Positions 15,662 to 24,533 are shown, numbered from the stretch's first letter. The stretch: DNA of 33,076 nucleotides from Faucicola sp032089155 (GCA_032089155.1 DAMDEV010000008.1:1-33076); one strand, 5' to 3'. Notes: generated from the letters alone by a model not told the origin. A program made the numbers and translations.

Positions 15662-17527
15662 ATGACCATGACTACCCCTACAAAAACTGCCCTGCCGTTG
15701 CAAAAATCACTACAAAAACAATTGCTGGTTTGGATACTTGGCACGTTACTATCGATTGGCATTTTGGTACAGATTGCGGTATTTTGCTATACCTATCAAG
15801 AGTTTAACACCTCACAAGAAACCAATCTTAGCTATCTTGCTGAGCTGGTTAGCTCGCGCTCAACCCTGCGACCTCCTCCCCGTGACCTGAAGCCTAATAG
15901 GCGGCTATCAAACCCAGATAATGATTTTGCACCCCATGACTTACTACCGCCTAGACCGCCTATACCAGCTATGATAGCTTCTGCCCCTAGCAGTAGCACG
16001 CCGAACACTGTTTTCTCACCCAATGACGAAAGCAACGTACTACAGTATCAAGGCGTTAAAGACGGTGTGCAAGTTGATATCTTCCCTGCCCGTTTTGGCA
16101 AAATTGACACCAATTTTATTGAGCCAATGGCTCACCCGCAATTGATTAATACCCCTATCGGTTTTAGTGAATTAACCCTCGATGGTGAAGTCTGGAAAGT
16201 CTTTCGTAAAGACACCCCAAGGCGGGTAATTTTTGTGCGTCAACCTGTCGAATGGCAGAAAAAAATTGCCTTAAAATCGGCTTGGCAATCCATTATTCCA
16301 ATTTTACTAACGACCCTGTTGCTGCTTGCATTGTTGCCTTGGGTATTAAAGCGCGTATTGCGTCCGATCCAGTCATTAGCTAAGCAAATGGCAAAACGTC
16401 ACGGTCAAGATCTTAGCTTGATCGAGCTACCCACTGACAGCCAACATCGCTCAATTCTACCCAGCGAGCTGATGCCCTTGGTCATTGAAATCAATGCGTT
16501 GTTACAACGGGTTGACACGCATATCCAAAACCAAAATCGCTTTATCGCGGATGCCGCGCATGAGCTACGCTCGCCATTGACCGCCATCTCGCTGCAAGTG
16601 CAACAACTGCAAAAATACAGTCAAGACGCGGCGATGTATAGTGACCCTGCAAGGCAAGCAAAATTCAAACAAAACATTCATAAGCTCGCTGTCAGAGTGG
16701 AACACAATCAACATTTGGTGGAACAGCTACTCACCCTTGCCCGTATGGAAGCCCAGCAATCACAGCTGACCGAGCGCACCAACACGCCCACCGATTTAAT
16801 CGCAGTGCTACGAGAAGCCATCAAACTGCTATTTCCGATTGCCGACAGCAAAGACCAAACCCTGTCGGTTGACAACCATCTTACCGCGCTGGGTGCGTCA
16901 GCGACGCAGGTCAGTGTGGATGAAACTGCCTTGTTTATCCTCCTCAAAAACCTACTACAAAATGCCATTTTATACACCCCAACCACAGGCAATATCGCGG
17001 TTGTTATTGACCAGATGACTATCGAAGACTTAACGCAGACGTCAAGCAGCACCGATTCGACCCATGCCACCCAAGACACCCATGCCACCCATACCAACTT
17101 AACCAACCCATTGACCCCGACCCCTGTGTTGGTGAACAACGCTAGCAACACACTCAATCACCGCACAAAACGACTCATCGTCCAAGTTGCCGATACCGGC
17201 ATTGGCATTGATGCAGCCCATTATCAAGACGTCTTTCAACCCTTTTACCGCGTCAATCAAAATGCGTCGAGCGCATCACTAGCACAAGGACAAACAAGTA
17301 GTACACAAACCCATAGCGATACTGCCAAAAAATCTTTTTCCTCCAAAGACACAAGCGCCCATTCAGGTTTGACGGTGATTGGCGGTACCGGCTTGGGTTT
17401 ATCGATTGTTTATCAAATCTGCCAACAAGCCAATATCGATATTTATCTCAGTCCTACGCAACTGGTTGATAACAACGCCCAAACCACTGCCTCCACCCAA
17501 GGCTTAACCGTAACCTTGGTGTTTTAG
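15662..17527 (+). CDS. Membrane sensor histidine kinase with unusual insertions in the ATPase domain
   Basis: The 621-residue kinase has membrane helix 1 at about 21-44, a periplasmic sensor region of about 160 residues that starts with a Pro/Arg-rich stretch (RPPPRDLKPNRR), membrane helix 2 at about 209-229, a HAMP-like linker and a HisKA domain. The phospho-acceptor is His300 in DAAHELRSPLTAI. The ATPase domain has the N-box LLKNLLQNAILYTP (Asn430), G1 ADTGIGID (Asp511) and G2 GGTGLGLS (574-580). Two low-complexity Ser/Thr/His-rich insertions interrupt it, at about 456-503 and 534-570, where related kinases have short loops. It forms a two-component pair with the regulator upstream, probably QseC/PmrB-like. 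Confidence 0.9.
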   Translation: MTMTTPTKTALPLQKSLQKQLLVWILGTLLSIGILVQIAVFCYTYQEFNTSQETNLSYLAELVSSRSTLRPPPRDLKPNRRLSNPDNDFAPHDLLPPRPPIPAMIASAPSSSTPNTVFSPNDESNVLQYQGVKDGVQVDIFPARFGKIDTNFIEPMAHPQLINTPIGFSELTLDGEVWKVFRKDTPRRVIFVRQPVEWQKKIALKSAWQSIIPILLTTLLLLALLPWVLKRVLRPIQSLAKQMAKRHGQDLSLIELPTDSQHRSILPSELMPLVIEINALLQRVDTHIQNQNRFIADAAHELRSPLTAISLQVQQLQKYSQDAAMYSDPARQAKFKQNIHKLAVRVEHNQHLVEQLLTLARMEAQQSQLTERTNTPTDLIAVLREAIKLLFPIADSKDQTLSVDNHLTALGASATQVSVDETALFILLKNLLQNAILYTPTTGNIAVVIDQMTIEDLTQTSSSTDSTHATQDTHATHTNLTNPLTPTPVLVNNASNTLNHRTKRLIVQVADTGIGIDAAHYQDVFQPFYRVNQNASSASLAQGQTSSTQTHSDTAKKSFSSKDTSAHSGLTVIGGTGLGLSIVYQICQQANIDIYLSPTQLVDNNAQTTASTQGLTVTLVF

Positions 17528-17581
17528 CCTGCCTCAAAAATAAAGTACTTTTGTCAAATCATCGCTACTTTTTTTAAATCA

Positions 17582-17612
17582 TTGTTTAATCTAGTTTTCT
17601 CAAACGTATAAT
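17582..17612 (+). promoter_or_regulatory. Candidate promoter of the potassium-transport operon
   Basis: A perfect -10 box TATAAT (17607-17612) is preceded by TTGTTT (17582-17587) with a long 19-nt spacer. It lies about 55 nt ahead of the preferred start of the transporter gene, so translation from the in-frame TTG at 17612 is unlikely. Confidence 0.45.
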
Positions 17613-17665
17613 TGCGGTATAAAGTACAACAACTATGCTTGGGTAAAACGGAAGTCAACTTTACG

Positions 17666-19462
17666 ATGTTTGATTTTATATCGAAAAAAAATAAAAAAAA
17701 TGCGCTAGACTCAATGCAGGATAGTCCATCGGGTGTGTTTCATAAACTGGTATTTTATAGCAGTTTATTCGCTGTATTGCTTGCGATTATTGAGACAGGG
17801 TTTGATTTTAAAGTTTGGTTGCATGGCGTGGCTTCGACGTTTTATTTAATCGTGCTTGGGCTTAATTTTATTGAGTTATTGAATCAATATGTGCAAAAAG
17901 GTATACGCTCAAAGCTTGTGCTAACGTTTGATTTGTCCATTGCTTTATTAGTCATTGCGTTATTGGTAACACATTTTTTTGCTGATAACAGTTCTTTTTT
18001 ATACAAATTCTTGTTTGAAAAATCGCTGATAAAAATTGCGTTGTTGGTTTCTTTTATTCGTCAGTTATTGGTGATGGAGTTTAGCTTTAAGATAGTCGTT
18101 GCCCATCCTGCCCAATTGTTTATTTTAAGCTTTCTATTGCTTATTTTGCTCGGCACGTTTTTGCTGATGATGCCAAATGCCACCTATGGTCATATTGCGT
18201 TTGTTGATGCTTTATTTACTGCCACGAGTGCGGTTTGTATTACGGGTCTCGCGGTAAAAGATACCGGCGCTTTTTTTACCCCATTGGGTCAAATCATTAT
18301 CATGTGTTTGTTTCAATTGGGCGGCTTAGGGATTTTGACTTTTGCCACTTATTTTAGCTATTTTTTTCGGGGACGCATCAGTTATCAGACACAGCTACAG
18401 CTTGGGCATGTGACCTCAGCCAATCGTATGAGTGATGTACTAAAGACGCTCAAAGTAATTTTTGCGGTCACGTTTGCGGTGGAATCCGTGGCAGCCATAG
18501 CGATTTATCTCAGTATGCTTGATGTCCCTATGAGTATCCATCGTCGCATCTTTTTTTCGGTGTTTCATGCTATCTCTGCATTTTGTAATGCAGGTTTTTC
18601 AACGATGAGTGATAGCTTATATGAGTTACAAGTGCGCTTTAATTATCCGTTACAAATGGTTGTGGCGGTGACATTTTTGTTTGGGGGGTTGGGGTTTGCG
18701 ATAGTTGCCAATGTCGTGGAATATTTGCGCCATCAGGTGATGCGCCTGTTGTTTCCTAACCGCTCACGATATGGTGCCAAGCCGTGGCTTCTGAGTATCA
18801 ATAGTCGCATTAGTCTAGTGACGACAGTGTCCTTGCTAGTGCTTGCCTTTGTCAGTGTGCTTGTATTTGAGTGGCAAGGCACCTTAACTGAGCATACCAG
18901 TGTCGTAGGCAAACTTGTGACAGGGTTTTTTGTGGCGGCTGCACCGCGCTCATCAGGAATTAACGTGGTAGACATGGCACAGCTGGCGCCACCGACCGTG
19001 ATGCTTACCATTGCATTGATGTGGGTCGGGGCATCCCCAAACTCTACAGGCGGCGGTATCAAAACCACGACTTTTGCGGTCGCTGTGCTTAATATTGTGT
19101 CACTGGCACGCGGCTATTCTCGAATCGAAATATTCCGTCGTGAAATTGCCGATATCTCAGTGAAGCGGGCATTTGCGATTATCTGTTTGTCAGTGATTAT
19201 CATTGCGTTTGGTTGTACGTTAATACGCTGGGCAGAGCCCAACATGAGTATGACAGAAGTGTTATTTGAAAGTGTTTCTGCTTACACCACCACAGGGTTA
19301 AGCTTAGGTATCACCCCACATTTAAGTGCGTTTAGCAAATCTGTCCTGATTGGGCTGATGTTTTGTGGACGGGTTGGGGCATTGACCATCTTAATTGCTT
19401 TATTAAATCGCCCAAGGCATCAAAGCTATCGCTATCCTAGCGAAGAGATTATTATCACCTAA
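17666..19462 (+). CDS. ktrB: KtrB/TrkH-type potassium channel subunit with N-terminal membrane extension
   Basis: With the ATG at 17666 (MFDFISKKNKKN) the protein has 598 residues. The C-terminal about 450 form the four M1-P-M2 repeats of the SKT superfamily. The pore signatures are AVCITGLAVKDTG, AFCNAGFSTMS, SPNSTGGGIKTTT and SAYTTTGLSLG, each with the filter glycine. The Gly-rich third repeat is the one near the gating loop of KtrB. KtrB is usually about 450 residues; here about 140 extra N-terminal residues carry roughly four hydrophobic helices (for example VASTFYLIVLGLNFIELL), a layout known in some TrkH-like proteins. The gene 23 nt downstream encodes the matching RCK subunit. The function is K+ (or Na+-coupled K+) uptake in the inner membrane. 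Confidence 0.87.
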   Translation: MFDFISKKNKKNALDSMQDSPSGVFHKLVFYSSLFAVLLAIIETGFDFKVWLHGVASTFYLIVLGLNFIELLNQYVQKGIRSKLVLTFDLSIALLVIALLVTHFFADNSSFLYKFLFEKSLIKIALLVSFIRQLLVMEFSFKIVVAHPAQLFILSFLLLILLGTFLLMMPNATYGHIAFVDALFTATSAVCITGLAVKDTGAFFTPLGQIIIMCLFQLGGLGILTFATYFSYFFRGRISYQTQLQLGHVTSANRMSDVLKTLKVIFAVTFAVESVAAIAIYLSMLDVPMSIHRRIFFSVFHAISAFCNAGFSTMSDSLYELQVRFNYPLQMVVAVTFLFGGLGFAIVANVVEYLRHQVMRLLFPNRSRYGAKPWLLSINSRISLVTTVSLLVLAFVSVLVFEWQGTLTEHTSVVGKLVTGFFVAAAPRSSGINVVDMAQLAPPTVMLTIALMWVGASPNSTGGGIKTTTFAVAVLNIVSLARGYSRIEIFRREIADISVKRAFAIICLSVIIIAFGCTLIRWAEPNMSMTEVLFESVSAYTTTGLSLGITPHLSAFSKSVLIGLMFCGRVGALTILIALLNRPRHQSYRYPSEEIIIT

Positions 19463-19485
19463 AGATAAATTGATAAGGTATAGAT

Positions 19486-20190
19486 ATGAAATACATCATC
19501 GTCGGTCTAGGCAATTTTGGCTCATCACTCGCCACCAAACTCACCAGTCAAGGGCATGAGGTCATTGGTATTGATATCGATATGGATAAAGTCGAGCGCT
19601 ATAAAGAATCCATTTCGCACACGATTTGTATCGATTCTACCAGTGAAAACGCCGTCTCGGGGTTACCCATTGCCCAGACAGATGTGGTGCTCATTACTAT
19701 TGGCGAAGACCAAGGGCAAAACGTGATGGTCACTGCCCTATTCAAAAATCTCAATGCCAAATATATCATTAGCCGAGCGATTAACCCACTGCATGAAAAA
19801 GTGCTACAAGCATTGGGGGTTGATGATATTATCCAACCTGAAAACGAGGCGGCAACCCACTGGGCAAAGAAACTCTCGCTAATTGGCTTAATTGATTCGT
19901 TTGAGCTCGATAACGATTATAGTATCGTTCAAATACAGACACCGCCTACATTTTACGGTAAAACAGTTCACGCGCTTGATTTAATCAATCAATTTAATGT
20001 GATGCTGTTAACCACCATTTCATTTCACCAAAACCAATTTGGTTTTGGTCGAAATCAAACTAAATCCAAAATCGATGGCATTGTACATCCAGATTTTGTC
20101 ATTGAGCCTGATACGGTTTTAGTATTATTTGGGGAAACCCATGACTTAAGACGTCTGTTCAAGTATATGCACGCCTCCCAGAACTCATAA
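19486..20190 (+). CDS. ktrA: KtrA/TrkA-type RCK regulatory subunit
   Basis: This 234-residue cytoplasmic protein has a Rossmann RCK_N domain with the nucleotide motif GLGNFGSSLA (GxGxxG) and the acidic strand end VIGIDIDMDK. An RCK_C domain of about 85 residues follows, ending VLVLFGE. Such rings gate KtrB in response to ATP, ADP or NAD(H). The single RCK pair (about 220-235 aa) fits KtrA rather than the duplicated TrkA of E. coli. AAGG lies upstream of the ATG, and the gene forms an operon with ktrB. Confidence 0.9.
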   Translation: MKYIIVGLGNFGSSLATKLTSQGHEVIGIDIDMDKVERYKESISHTICIDSTSENAVSGLPIAQTDVVLITIGEDQGQNVMVTALFKNLNAKYIISRAINPLHEKVLQALGVDDIIQPENEAATHWAKKLSLIGLIDSFELDNDYSIVQIQTPPTFYGKTVHALDLINQFNVMLLTTISFHQNQFGFGRNQTKSKIDGIVHPDFVIEPDTVLVLFGETHDLRRLFKYMHASQNS

Positions 20191-20193
20191 CAA

Positions 20194-20231
20194 TAGCCCA
20201 TCAAAGCATCTAGTCGTTGGGGCTAATTTTT
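20194..20231 (+). terminator. Possible terminator of the ktrBA operon
   Basis: The arms TAGCCC (20194-20199) and GGGCTA (20220-20225) enclose a 20-nt loop and are followed by A and five T. The stem is short and the loop long, so this is tentative. Confidence 0.4.
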
Positions 20232-20292
20232 CGATTTTCGCTAGGCTTCTTGTGCTTGAACAACGCCTTGCGACCTCGTAGGTCGTCAGCCA

Positions 20293-20331
20293 AAATTTTT
20301 GGTCACAAAATGGTCACAAGCGTTTGGTCAC
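20293..20331. repeat. Cluster of TGGTCAC repeats near the island boundary
   Basis: TGGTCAC occurs three times, at 20300-20306, 20311-20317 and 20325-20331. The 13-bp AAATTTTTGGTCA at 20293-20305 recurs at 20734-20746, on the other side of the tRNA fragment. These could be protein-binding sites such as recombinase arm sites. Confidence 0.4.
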
Positions 20332-20468
20332 GTTAGTTTTATTTAAATATTAAAAATAGATGTCTTTTCAACTTAACAATCAAAATCAATTTTCTTAATC
20401 ACATCAAGAGAGAAATACGTAAAACAATATATTTTTTAAAATCAATAATTTAGTACAAAATTTAAGCC

Positions 20469-20500
20469 AAAAAAAACCTCAAATCAGGGGAGATTTGAGG
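20469..20500 (-). terminator. Terminator beyond the tRNA-Asp 3' end
   Basis: A perfect 9-bp stem CCTCAAATC (20477-20485) / GATTTGAGG (20492-20500) with a 6-nt loop is followed on the minus strand by eight T. It lies about 55 nt after the 3' end of the tRNA-Asp remnant on the same strand, as expected for the original tRNA transcript. Confidence 0.8.
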
Positions 20501-20554
20501 TATAAAACTTAAAAATTTCGTTTTTAAACACTTATCTTTTTATCAAAGAAAAAG

Positions 20555-20601
20555 TGGCGCAGCGGACGGGACTCGAACCCGCGACCCCCGGCGTGACAGG
20601 C
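20555..20601 (-). other. attL candidate: 3'-terminal 47 nt of tRNA-Asp(GTC)
   Basis: On the minus strand these bases read from the 5' side of the anticodon loop (CTGTCAC, anticodon GTC at 20597-20595) through the variable loop and T-arm (GGGTTCGAGTCCC) to the acceptor strand and an encoded CCA (20557-20555). The D-arm and 5' acceptor strand are absent: upstream sequence is unrelated and AT-rich. A tRNA 3' half at the edge of a region with an integrase is the normal footprint of site-specific integration. The intact tRNA-Asp should lie at the right end of the island, outside the window. It could instead be a scar of an older event. Confidence 0.82.
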
Positions 20602-20848
20602 TAAGCCTATGAAATAACCTTAAATTATATTAACAGTCATTATACGCTATAACACCCTATTCTTAAGGTTTTTATGAATATTCAACCAATGACTTTTAGC
20701 ATAATTTAATGTGATTTTTGAAGGTAAATAATCAAATTTTTGGTCATTAATATGTATATAAAAATATACATTTATACTCTATATTCGTATATTTTTTTAT
20801 ACAATTTAAAAAGCTAGATTGTACAAATTTGTCTAAAAGAATGTGGTA
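20602..20848. other. AT-rich island terminus with small palindromes
   Basis: There is no gene here. The stretch holds TGTATAT-aaaa-ATATACA (20753-20770), further GTATA/TATAC elements near 20787-20802, and the second copy of AAATTTTTGGTCA (20734-20746). It lies between attL and the end of the recombinase operon, the place where recombinase-binding sites would be expected. Confidence 0.4.
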
Positions 20849-20881
20849 AAAAGCCAGTATTCGATTCAAATACTGGCTTTT
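20849..20881. terminator. Bidirectional terminator closing the recombinase operon
   Basis: A perfect 13-bp stem AAAAGCCAGTATT (20849-20861) / AATACTGGCTTTT (20869-20881) with a 7-nt loop has T-runs on both strands; the minus strand has five T. It follows the small third gene of the recombinase operon. Confidence 0.75.
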
Positions 20882-20913
20882 CGTAACAAATAAATTTCTG
20901 CTCAATTTAGGCT

Positions 20914-21501
20914 TTAAAAATTCTCACCTTTTGATTTCTCATATTGCTTATACAAGGCATCCCGTGTTATACCAAAAGCATTTGCATAATTTTCCGCTAT
21001 CAGTTTTTCATCCGTCAAATCCATAAAAAAATGCTTTCCCAACTCATCATCAATATTATTCAATCCAAAAAAGCTAGCAGCTAAATATGGCATGTTCGCC
21101 GAACTCACCGCATTAAAAAAGTCACCCACAATAAATTTAGCAACTTTTTGCTCAAAGTCTTGCAGTGATTCGCCATTCTCAGGCGATAGAGCAATTAACG
21201 TTTTTTGGCTTTTTTTGTGTTTAATGCTGTTTTGGACAAACCACGGATTGAACACGCCAGCGACAATTTGGTAATTTCTGACTTCAGTATTAACACTGCC
21301 TTTTTTTGACTTCTTTTGAGATTTGTCTAATGCTGTAAAATAGATAGTTTGCGGTATCAGGGGATACTGGCGTTCACCGATTTCAGACAATTTTTTAATA
21401 TAGTCATTGTCATAGCAATGAATAAAGCTTTGATACAGCTTCTCTGTGAGCGGATGCCAACTGATTTGTGACATTTGGGAGATGGCGATAATTGATTTTT
21501 T
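20914..21501 (-). CDS. Small accessory protein of the recombinase trio, function unknown
   Basis: From ATG 21501 (MKKSIIAISQMSQ) the protein has 195 residues. A GTG at 21573 would add 24 residues and overlap the upstream gene by 26 nt, which would couple translation, so that start is possible too. I recognise no domain. It has a basic middle (SQKKSKKGSVNTEVRNYQ) and an acidic-helical end with FGITRDALYKQYEKSKGE, which could be a helix-turn-helix-like segment. It is third in an operon behind two giant tyrosine-recombinase-like genes. That position matches the small accessory protein of three-gene recombinase modules (GmtX in gamma-mobile-trio cassettes, TnpC in Tn554). A role in DNA binding or directing the recombinases is an inference from context only. 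Confidence 0.7.
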   Translation of the reverse strand, partial: KKSIIAISQMSQISWHPLTEKLYQSFIHCYDNDYIKKLSEIGERQYPLIPQTIYFTALDKSQKKSKKGSVNTEVRNYQIVAGVFNPWFVQNSIKHKKSQKTLIALSPENGESLQDFEQKVAKFIVGDFFNAVSSANMPYLAASFFGLNNIDDELGKHFFMDLTDEKLIAENYANAFGITRDALYKQYEKSKGENF

Positions 21502-21547
21502 CATAATGGAGTTTTTCCAATTTGGATTGAATTTATTGTATAATATT

Positions 21548-24529
21548 TTATACATATTTTTCAATTGTTTCACCCATCATGATAAAAACAAAACTGGCAA
21601 AGTAGCTCAAAATTTGACGTTTATTAGCATCCTTGTTTTCCATAATAGCCAGTTTGACGATCGGCTGTCTTTTTCTTTGCTCAGTGTCATGATAACTCAC
21701 ATGATTTTTAGCCAGTTTTTTCCAAGTAGTTTGCCATTGCTTTTGCAAGACTTTCGGCTGGGCGGTGAGATGATGCACGCTTAGATAGGTATTTTCATTC
21801 ATCTCCAAACAATTAACCGCCTTCATAAATTTTTGCAAATCATGAACATTGTCAAAATTTAACGTGGCATCAGACACCAAGCTATTGGTGAGAATATACA
21901 TGACGAAAAATGCCAAATTTTCCTGATGTTTTGGGTTGTTAAAATGTTTTCGAAAATTTGTAATGAGTTTGGCGTTGATTTTGCCTTCAAACTCAGTTAA
22001 TTTTTTGTTGTTTACCCATAAATTATCATCAATGAACAACCGTGATTTATGGTTTTTTGTGAAAAACCTTGATTCTGTTTTGAGTTTATTTGCATTGCCT
22101 AGCCATTGATTAAACGTTTCGACAGGTACGTTAAAATAATTACGTTGAATTTCGAACTCTTCCGTACCAAAGCTTGATAGCAAAGCTTTTACCGTGTCAA
22201 AAGTGAATTTTCGTTTTTTCGGCTTGGATGCTTTGTTAATGGTTTTAGTTTTTAACGCTGGCAATGGTTGGCATTTGATTTTGTTAAAAATATAGTCGTT
22301 AAATCGCTCTCGATGGTCGATAATATTCAGATTACGTCTTGGTATTGCCAACATATTTTTGGCTTGCTCGGTGGTCAATTGATAATCGCAATGCCATAGC
22401 AAAATACCAAGCATGATATCGGTAAAGTGAATATAGCTTTCAAAACTTACATTGGGATGGGCATGTCCTGCAAACCCTGCGATAGCGTAATTGTCTTGAT
22501 ACGCCAATTTACTAAATATCGTCGTGATGATGTTTTTTGCTGTTTCTTTGTCATAAGGCATCAAAGCTTGTAACGCATCTATCGCAGGATGAGCCAAGTG
22601 AGTATAATCATCATCAGTCAAAAAACGCATCAATTGCAAATTACTGATACCGCTATGGCGTAGGCTATGCGTGCTGAGATTATATAGCCCTGTCACTTGC
22701 TGTAGTAGCATGGTTATCTGCTGTGAAAAACTGGACTTGAGTAACGGATGCCCGCTTTCTGTGGCTATCAGCGTCGTATGTTTACTGAGTTTTCGACTTT
22801 CATAAACCTGTCGTAATAGGTCAAACTCGCTTTGTAAAAGCATTAGTTGTATAGGCAATCGTCTTAGAGCTGATGTTGATTTGTTATTGGCTAATTGATT
22901 ATCACGAATTTCGCAATATTCGAGCATGGGCGAAATTTCTTTGAGCCGTAACTTTGTAATCTCGCCAATTCGCATTCCTAAACGATGAGCCATTATCAAA
23001 GTGATTTTGAGATTATTTTTATCATGTTCGGTCAAATCCAATATATCGCAAGCAGCTAATACGGTTTGAAACATGGTTTCAGAGACATAGGCTGTCTTAT
23101 GGTGTTGTTTTGAGCCAGTGGACAGTGGAGCAATACTCACCGCATCAAAGTTAATTACTAAAAAACTATGAAAATCATCAATCAGCGTCGCCAAATCTTG
23201 CTTGGCGGATTCATTTTTTGCCAAATTTAGTAGTTCTTCATACAAGGCTTCATAGTCTTCTTCATCAAAACTATCAAGGTCTAATTCATCGGTAAGAGCC
23301 AACCAACGATTGGACAAGCGGTTACTATAAGTGTGGATACTGCTGGGTTTACAAGTTTTTTGCTTACTGGCTAACCACTGCACCAGTGCAAGCTCATTGG
23401 TTGGTGCATTGATTTGTTGTAATTCAGCAATGAGCAACTCAAAATTTTTGGCGAGCTGTGTCTTTCCCAGTTTTTGATTGTCCAGACTGTCAAAAAGCTT
23501 TTTGATTTTGATACTTAGTAGCTTGTTTTGGTTTTTCGTGGGCTTACTTTCATATTGTGGTAAAGCTGTAGCCAGCTTATTGATGTGAATTTGGGTGTTA
23601 CGTCGATTTTGGCTTATCACTTGCCAATTGGCGAGTGGTAACGAGTATGATTTTGGTTTACCCTGCATGATTGCTAGCATCATTTCGCTAACATCAAAAC
23701 CTTTAACATGTTCAAGGACATACAAAGCGGCATTTAGTTTCTTTTGTTGACTTGTTTGTTCAAAGGTATAGCGATTATCTAATAAAACACCTTGCAAGAG
23801 TATATCAAAATCTTGGCTATGACTAGCGTTTATATCCAATAACGTGATAAGACGTGCAGTGATGGGTGACAGAAATTTGAGTAATTGTGTTTGTTTGATA
23901 TTGCCGACTTGCACATTCGTTGCAAATCCATCGATTTTTTCTGACTCGAATAGAATAAAAGGCAATTTGTGCAATTCATGAATCACGAGTTGTTTTTTAA
24001 TAAGCTGATTGATAATATGCTGTAATACGGCTTTTTCAACAATACCATTTTGCAAGATTAATGATAATAAAACATCTTTTAAATCAATGGGTTTTGGTTG
24101 ATTAAACCCCGTCAGCCAATCTTGATAAACTTGATACCATATCTTGCCATTTAAAAACCATTCTTGCGTTCTAAAATGCTCTGCTCGTTTTTCGATAACG
24201 ATATAGCGTGGAAAGCTTATCGGTAACTCAAGCTCTTCTATTTTTTGTTGAGTAATTTGTACTGCTGCATTATAGGCATGGGCATAGTTACGAGCCGTCT
24301 TGCAAGAGTTATCAGCTTTTAGCTCTTTATCAAAACCTTTCCATTGCTTATCAAATATTGCTTGCGGGTCGTCAGCATTCGCCACTTTGCCCAAATCAAT
24401 CATTTGTTCTGCAATTTTTTCAGCGGTTTTGATTGCCTTTTGTTGTTGCTTGGCAAGTTCTTGTCTGCGATTTTGCTCACGCAGCTCAATGCCTGATTTA
24501 TCATCGCTATTCTGGTCTGACTCTGCCAT
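21548..24529 (-). CDS. Giant tyrosine-recombinase-like integrase, 993 aa (second gene of the trio)
   Basis: The catalytic core sits in the middle of the protein, at about 490-720. Arg520 lies in HRLGMRIGEITKLRL, a candidate Lys at about 550, the His621-x-x-Arg624 box in STHSLRHSGISN, His689 in GFAGHAHPNVSFESYIH and the nucleophile candidate Tyr699. All catalytic positions of the tyrosine recombinase family are thus present. About 480 residues precede the core (a long charged helix rich in Gln and Lys at the start) and about 270 follow, where ordinary integrases have 150-200 and none. The ATG lies 4 nt after the stop of the upstream gene, with AAAGAG as ribosome-binding site, so the two are co-translated. 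It is probably one of the proteins that moves the island. Confidence 0.82.
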   Translation of the reverse strand: MAESDQNSDDKSGIELREQNRRQELAKQQQKAIKTAEKIAEQMIDLGKVANADDPQAIFDKQWKGFDKELKADNSCKTARNYAHAYNAAVQITQQKIEELELPISFPRYIVIEKRAEHFRTQEWFLNGKIWYQVYQDWLTGFNQPKPIDLKDVLLSLILQNGIVEKAVLQHIINQLIKKQLVIHELHKLPFILFESEKIDGFATNVQVGNIKQTQLLKFLSPITARLITLLDINASHSQDFDILLQGVLLDNRYTFEQTSQQKKLNAALYVLEHVKGFDVSEMMLAIMQGKPKSYSLPLANWQVISQNRRNTQIHINKLATALPQYESKPTKNQNKLLSIKIKKLFDSLDNQKLGKTQLAKNFELLIAELQQINAPTNELALVQWLASKQKTCKPSSIHTYSNRLSNRWLALTDELDLDSFDEEDYEALYEELLNLAKNESAKQDLATLIDDFHSFLVINFDAVSIAPLSTGSKQHHKTAYVSETMFQTVLAACDILDLTEHDKNNLKITLIMAHRLGMRIGEITKLRLKEISPMLEYCEIRDNQLANNKSTSALRRLPIQLMLLQSEFDLLRQVYESRKLSKHTTLIATESGHPLLKSSFSQQITMLLQQVTGLYNLSTHSLRHSGISNLQLMRFLTDDDYTHLAHPAIDALQALMPYDKETAKNIITTIFSKLAYQDNYAIAGFAGHAHPNVSFESYIHFTDIMLGILLWHCDYQLTTEQAKNMLAIPRRNLNIIDHRERFNDYIFNKIKCQPLPALKTKTINKASKPKKRKFTFDTVKALLSSFGTEEFEIQRNYFNVPVETFNQWLGNANKLKTESRFFTKNHKSRLFIDDNLWVNNKKLTEFEGKINAKLITNFRKHFNNPKHQENLAFFVMYILTNSLVSDATLNFDNVHDLQKFMKAVNCLEMNENTYLSVHHLTAQPKVLQKQWQTTWKKLAKNHVSYHDTEQRKRQPIVKLAIMENKDANKRQILSYFASFVFIMMGETIEKYV

Positions 24530-24533
24530 TTCT

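Noticed and set aside
16708..17157. 149-codon minus-strand frame inside the histidine kinase
   Set aside because: It mirrors the low-complexity Ser/Thr-rich insertion and the kinase ATPase domain on the other strand; no start signals.
20200..20335. Short minus-strand peptide (about 30 codons, ADDLRGRKALFKHKKP) near the island edge
   Set aside because: It is bounded by stops, has no start or ribosome-binding site and lies beyond the tRNA terminator; too short to support a gene or a clear remnant.
20555..20625. Complete tRNA gene
   Set aside because: Only the 3' half is present; the D-arm and the 5' acceptor strand do not follow on the minus strand.
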